DNA of 24,630 nucleotides from JALYIM01 sp040003205 (GTDB lineage Bacteria; Acidobacteriota; Terriglobia; Terriglobales; Acidobacteriaceae), in NCBI GenBank assembly GCA_040003205.1, contig JBDUDA010000012.1, forward strand, positions 1-24,630. The letters are read 5' to 3'. A program made the translations under genes and the position numbers. This document shows, one piece after another, positions 21,825 to 24,630 of the stretch (positions are counted from its first letter, which is position 1; each line of letters begins with the position of its first letter). The notes under the pieces were generated by a model, which saw nothing but the letters and a program-made list of their open reading frames with translations, was not told the origin of the DNA and made no database searches.

Positions 21825-22170
21825 TTGATCTCCCTTCCACAATCAAATTCGTTCGTAAGCACAAATCCTCTGCTGAACTACGGCCTGCCAACGCCGATCT
21901 TCAGATGCTTCCGGCTGTCGAATGCGATGCTCATGCGCTTAACGGAAACTGCGAAAATAAGGGGCCCATTTTAAACGCCTCCAGGTGGTAATTTTCAGCG
22001 CATATCTGAAAACCCTCCAGTTCGCATTTAGTCGCGACGCCTCGGAGAATTTTCTTAAGCATGGAAGTTACGCGTGGATTACAGCTCATCTACCGGACTC
22101 TGGACGACAATCTAAGGGATCGAGGCAAATATACCGTCCAAGGTTCGGCAGCTTATAATTCGGCGAACGC
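21825..22170. other. Divergent intergenic region, 346 bases, no gene
   Basis: Holds a perfect 7-bp inverted repeat TTTTCAG-CGCATAT-CTGAAAA (21992-22012), bracketed by direct repeats CCTCCAG (21978-21984 and 22014-22020), and the kinase -10 box. No reading frame or repeat-family copy was recognised in it. Confidence 0.5.
22154..22159 (+). promoter_or_regulatory. -10 box of the kinase gene, near-leaderless
   Basis: A perfect TATAAT lies 11 bases before the ATG at 22171. Transcription would start about five bases upstream of the ATG. No clear -35 was found at 16-18 bases, and there is no Shine-Dalgarno, so the mRNA may be almost leaderless. Confidence 0.45.
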
Positions 22171-24630
22171 ATGAAGCTGGCTCCCGGAACTACCCTTGGT
22201 CCTTACGAAATCGTCGCACCGCTGGGTGCGGGCGGCATGGGTGAGGTTTATCGTGCTTCGGACCCCAGGCTTGGACGAAGTGTTGCAATAAAAGTTCTGC
22301 CTTCCGCCCTGTCTTCCGATCAGGACCGGCTTCGACGCTTTTCTTTGGAAGCCCGCTCCGCCAGCGCTCTGAACCACCCCAATATAGTGACAGTCTTCGA
22401 TATCGGGTCTTACCAGGATTCTCCATATCTGGTGACGGAGTTGTTGGAAGGGCAAAACCTCAGAGAACTTTTGAGCTCGCAGAAACAACTGGGCCAGAAA
22501 AAAGTGGTAGATCTGGGAGTTCAAATCGCGAACGGCCTTTCCGCCGCTCACCAGAAGGGGATCGTGCATCGCGATCTGAAGCCCGAGAATCTTTTTCTCT
22601 GCAAAGACGGCCGCGTGAAAATCCTCGACTTCGGGCTCGCAAAGCTCATGGAGCAGGATGGCCATAACAACTCTCATGATGAAGCGCCCACGGTCACCGC
22701 AGGCACCGACGCGGGCACGGTGCTGGGCACGACCGGATACATGTCGCCAGAGCAAGTCCGCGGGATAGCGGCCGATCCGCGAGCAGATATTTTCAGCTTC
22801 GGCGCCATTCTTTACGAATTACTTTCGGGCCAGCGCGCGTTCGGTGGAGAGTCCGCAGCCGACATCGCGAGCGCGATTCTCAAGGAGGATCCCGCCGAGA
22901 TGTTCGCGCTCAATCCCCAAGTATCGCCTGCTCTCGACCAGATCGTGCGGCACTGTTTGGAAAAAGATCCCGGGGACCGCTTTCAATCCATCAAGGACCT
23001 TGGTTTCGCGTTGTCCTCGGTTTCAACGCTCTCGGGAGTATCCCCTGCCGCACATCTTGGAGAGATTGAAGGTACTCGGACCGGAAAGAAAATGCTCTTG
23101 TGGAGCGCGCTCGCACTGCTGTTGGTAGCTTCGGGCTTGTGGCTGGCACGTTCAAGGTTCAAAACTGCCTCCGCTCCACGGATTGTCCGCTCCGAACGAA
23201 TCACGGATTTTGTCGGCCTCGAGGAGTTCCCCGCCATTTCACCGGATGGCAAGTCGGTCGCATTTGTTTCGGATGCCGGCGGCAAACGGCAGTTATGGGT
23301 GAGATTGTTGAGCGGAGGCAGCCCTTTACAACTGACTCACGATGCGATTGAGCATCTCTATCCGCGGTGGTCGCACGATTCTGCTTCTCTGATTTACTAT
23401 TCCGCGCCGTTGCCAGAGCAGACGCAGGGTATGTTATGGGAAATATCCGCTCTGGGAGGATTCCCCCGGCAACTCACCAGCAGCATGAGCGGAGCCGACG
23501 TGAGTCACGAGGGCAGCAAGCTGGCGTTTTTCAGATTAGAAAATGGCACCGTCAAGCTGATGAGTTCCGATCGCGACGGAAGCAATCCTAAAACGTTGCT
23601 GCAATCTCCGATGAATTCCGAACAGCCCAGCTTCGACTTTTCTTTTCCGCGCTGGTCACCGGATGATAAATGGATTGCGTACCAGCATGCCCTGGCCATG
23701 TGGTCGGATGATCTTTATATGGTGTCCGCATCGGGCGGCGAACCTCGTCAACTGACTCACGAGGGGCAGCTCATGGGAGGTCTCACATGGACCGGGGATG
23801 GCGCCGGAATCGTTTACAGCTCTGCGCGAGGCGCAACAGTTCTTTATCTGCCTACGCTCCAGCTCTGGCTTACAAAACCTGGCGAGGATAATCCCCAACA
23901 ATTAACTTTCGGAGATACGGTGTACGAACACCCCGATGTTTCTGGCGGGCGGGTTGTTTGCAGCCGCCGGAGCATGCAATTCGACATCTGGAAATATCCC
24001 ACGGGCGATGACCCCAGGCGTAATGTGCTTCAAGGGCAACGCATTACGCAGCAGAGCGGCAGCGTCTATACGCCGACGATTTCCCCGGACGATTCGGAGA
24101 TCGCTTTTCTTTCAGATAGCGGAGGCCATGGCAATATCTGGGTAAAAAATTTGAAGACCGGTGATCTGCGTCAGATTACATATGAGCAGGACACCCGCAA
24201 TACAGTCGGCACCCCGGTGTGGTCCCCGCACAGCGACAAGATTGCTTTTGCCACCACTCACAAGATAACGAATTGGGCCAGCGTGGGATATTCGCAGGTA
24301 GATTCTGACGGCGGCAACCTGCGCAGTCTGGTGGAGAAGGGAGCGTGGGGGGCATGGTCCGGGGACGGACGTTTTCTCTACTACGCCGAGGCCCTCCCGA
24401 CAGAGGTTTCGAAATCCAGCCGATTGATGAAAATTTCCGTGGATGGCGGAGAACCGGTCGCTGTCCGCAACGAACGCGCAACCGGACCGGCCCCTGCCGG
24501 CGATGGTTCGGCTCTTTATTACGTTATGGCCTTGGAAAACCTTACCGGAGGACTCGATTTCGAGGTGCGCGAGGCGCGTCCGGAGAGTGGTCCCTCCCGG
24601 AGACTAGCCAGAATCTCCGCCGGCCGCGTG
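22171..24630 (+). CDS. Serine/threonine protein kinase with C-terminal WD40/TolB-like propeller (3' end beyond window)
   Basis: The frame is open for 820 codons to the window edge, so the C-terminus is missing. Kinase domain about 12-285: GAGGMGEVY loop (19-27), Lys41 in AIKVL, Glu60, HRDLKPEN (133-140), DFG (153-155), GYMSPEQ (189-195) and DIFSFG (206-211). All catalytic residues are present, so it should be active. One membrane helix at about 308-326 (LLWSALALLLVASGLWLA). Beyond it are repeated propeller blades with motifs such as FPAISPDGKSVAFVSD, YPRWSHDS, FPRWSPDDKWIAYQ and PTISPDDSEIAFLSD, the TolB/WD40-like PD40 pattern. This receptor-like architecture is common in acidobacteria; the propeller is expected in the periplasm, sensing or binding an unknown partner. 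Confidence 0.92.
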   Translation, partial: MKLAPGTTLGPYEIVAPLGAGGMGEVYRASDPRLGRSVAIKVLPSALSSDQDRLRRFSLEARSASALNHPNIVTVFDIGSYQDSPYLVTELLEGQNLRELLSSQKQLGQKKVVDLGVQIANGLSAAHQKGIVHRDLKPENLFLCKDGRVKILDFGLAKLMEQDGHNNSHDEAPTVTAGTDAGTVLGTTGYMSPEQVRGIAADPRADIFSFGAILYELLSGQRAFGGESAADIASAILKEDPAEMFALNPQVSPALDQIVRHCLEKDPGDRFQSIKDLGFALSSVSTLSGVSPAAHLGEIEGTRTGKKMLLWSALALLLVASGLWLARSRFKTASAPRIVRSERITDFVGLEEFPAISPDGKSVAFVSDAGGKRQLWVRLLSGGSPLQLTHDAIEHLYPRWSHDSASLIYYSAPLPEQTQGMLWEISALGGFPRQLTSSMSGADVSHEGSKLAFFRLENGTVKLMSSDRDGSNPKTLLQSPMNSEQPSFDFSFPRWSPDDKWIAYQHALAMWSDDLYMVSASGGEPRQLTHEGQLMGGLTWTGDGAGIVYSSARGATVLYLPTLQLWLTKPGEDNPQQLTFGDTVYEHPDVSGGRVVCSRRSMQFDIWKYPTGDDPRRNVLQGQRITQQSGSVYTPTISPDDSEIAFLSDSGGHGNIWVKNLKTGDLRQITYEQDTRNTVGTPVWSPHSDKIAFATTHKITNWASVGYSQVDSDGGNLRSLVEKGAWGAWSGDGRFLYYAEALPTEVSKSSRLMKISVDGGEPVAVRNERATGPAPAGDGSALYYVMALENLTGGLDFEVREARPESGPSRRLARISAGRV

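Overview
The window (about 57% GC by eye, dense genes on both strands) looks like a chromosomal segment of an acidobacterium, probably a Koribacter- or Terriglobales-like lineage. This is an inference. It rests on a serine/threonine kinase fused through one membrane helix to a WD40/TolB-like propeller, an ECF sigma factor followed by a zinc-finger anti-sigma factor with a YCF48-like C-terminus, and many palindromic intergenic elements of the TGTCATCCTGAGCG...GTCGAAGGACCCCTA type, which I associate with acidobacterial genomes. No rRNA, tRNA, transposase, phage gene or CRISPR array was seen. Layout: 1-406 holds a tandem repeat, a family-1 palindromic element and a probable remnant of an outer-membrane protein C-terminus. 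407-1618 (+) is a KBL-type alpha-oxoamine synthase. It converges on a minus-strand group (4653-1695) of a membrane-anchored HEAT protein, an ECF sigma factor and its anti-sigma factor. 4843-7055 (+) is a two-gene unit: a secreted zinc-dependent phospholipase C-like protein overlapping by 4 bases a ferredoxin-NADP reductase. 7056-8737 holds a TetR-family regulator (minus strand) bracketed on each side by two family-2 repeats, all four in the same orientation. 8738-13747 (+) is a branched-chain amino-acid block: ilvC, ilvB, an ilvM-like small subunit, then ilvD after a repeat-containing gap. 13904-15655 (+) is a lipoprotein phosphoesterase/phospholipase C. 18748-15829 (minus) is a three-subunit proton-translocating transhydrogenase operon, pntA1-pntA2-pntB. 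18984-20495 (+) is a multi-spanning diguanylate cyclase. 20666-21142 (+) is a DUF2127 membrane protein. 21824-21186 (minus) is a secreted tyrosine-rich GxxxG-repeat protein. 22171 to the end (+) is the kinase-propeller protein, which runs off the window. How they fit together: IlvC, IlvB/IlvM and IlvD catalyse the shared steps from pyruvate or 2-oxobutyrate to the branched-chain 2-oxo acids. The transhydrogenase and ferredoxin-NADP reductase are general NADP(H) enzymes that could supply reducing power. The ilvC promoter has a textbook -35 and a perfect 14-bp palindrome just after the expected transcription start, and the nearby TetR gene is an obvious candidate to bind it. The sigma/anti-sigma pair, diguanylate cyclase and receptor-like kinase are separate signalling outputs. 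I did not find a convincing wholly new multi-gene system. The most unusual items are the two families of composite palindromic repeats, the operator-like site before ilvC, an unusual cofactor loop in IlvC, the HEAT/sigma/anti-sigma locus, the phospholipase-reductase overlap and the GxxxG-repeat secreted protein.
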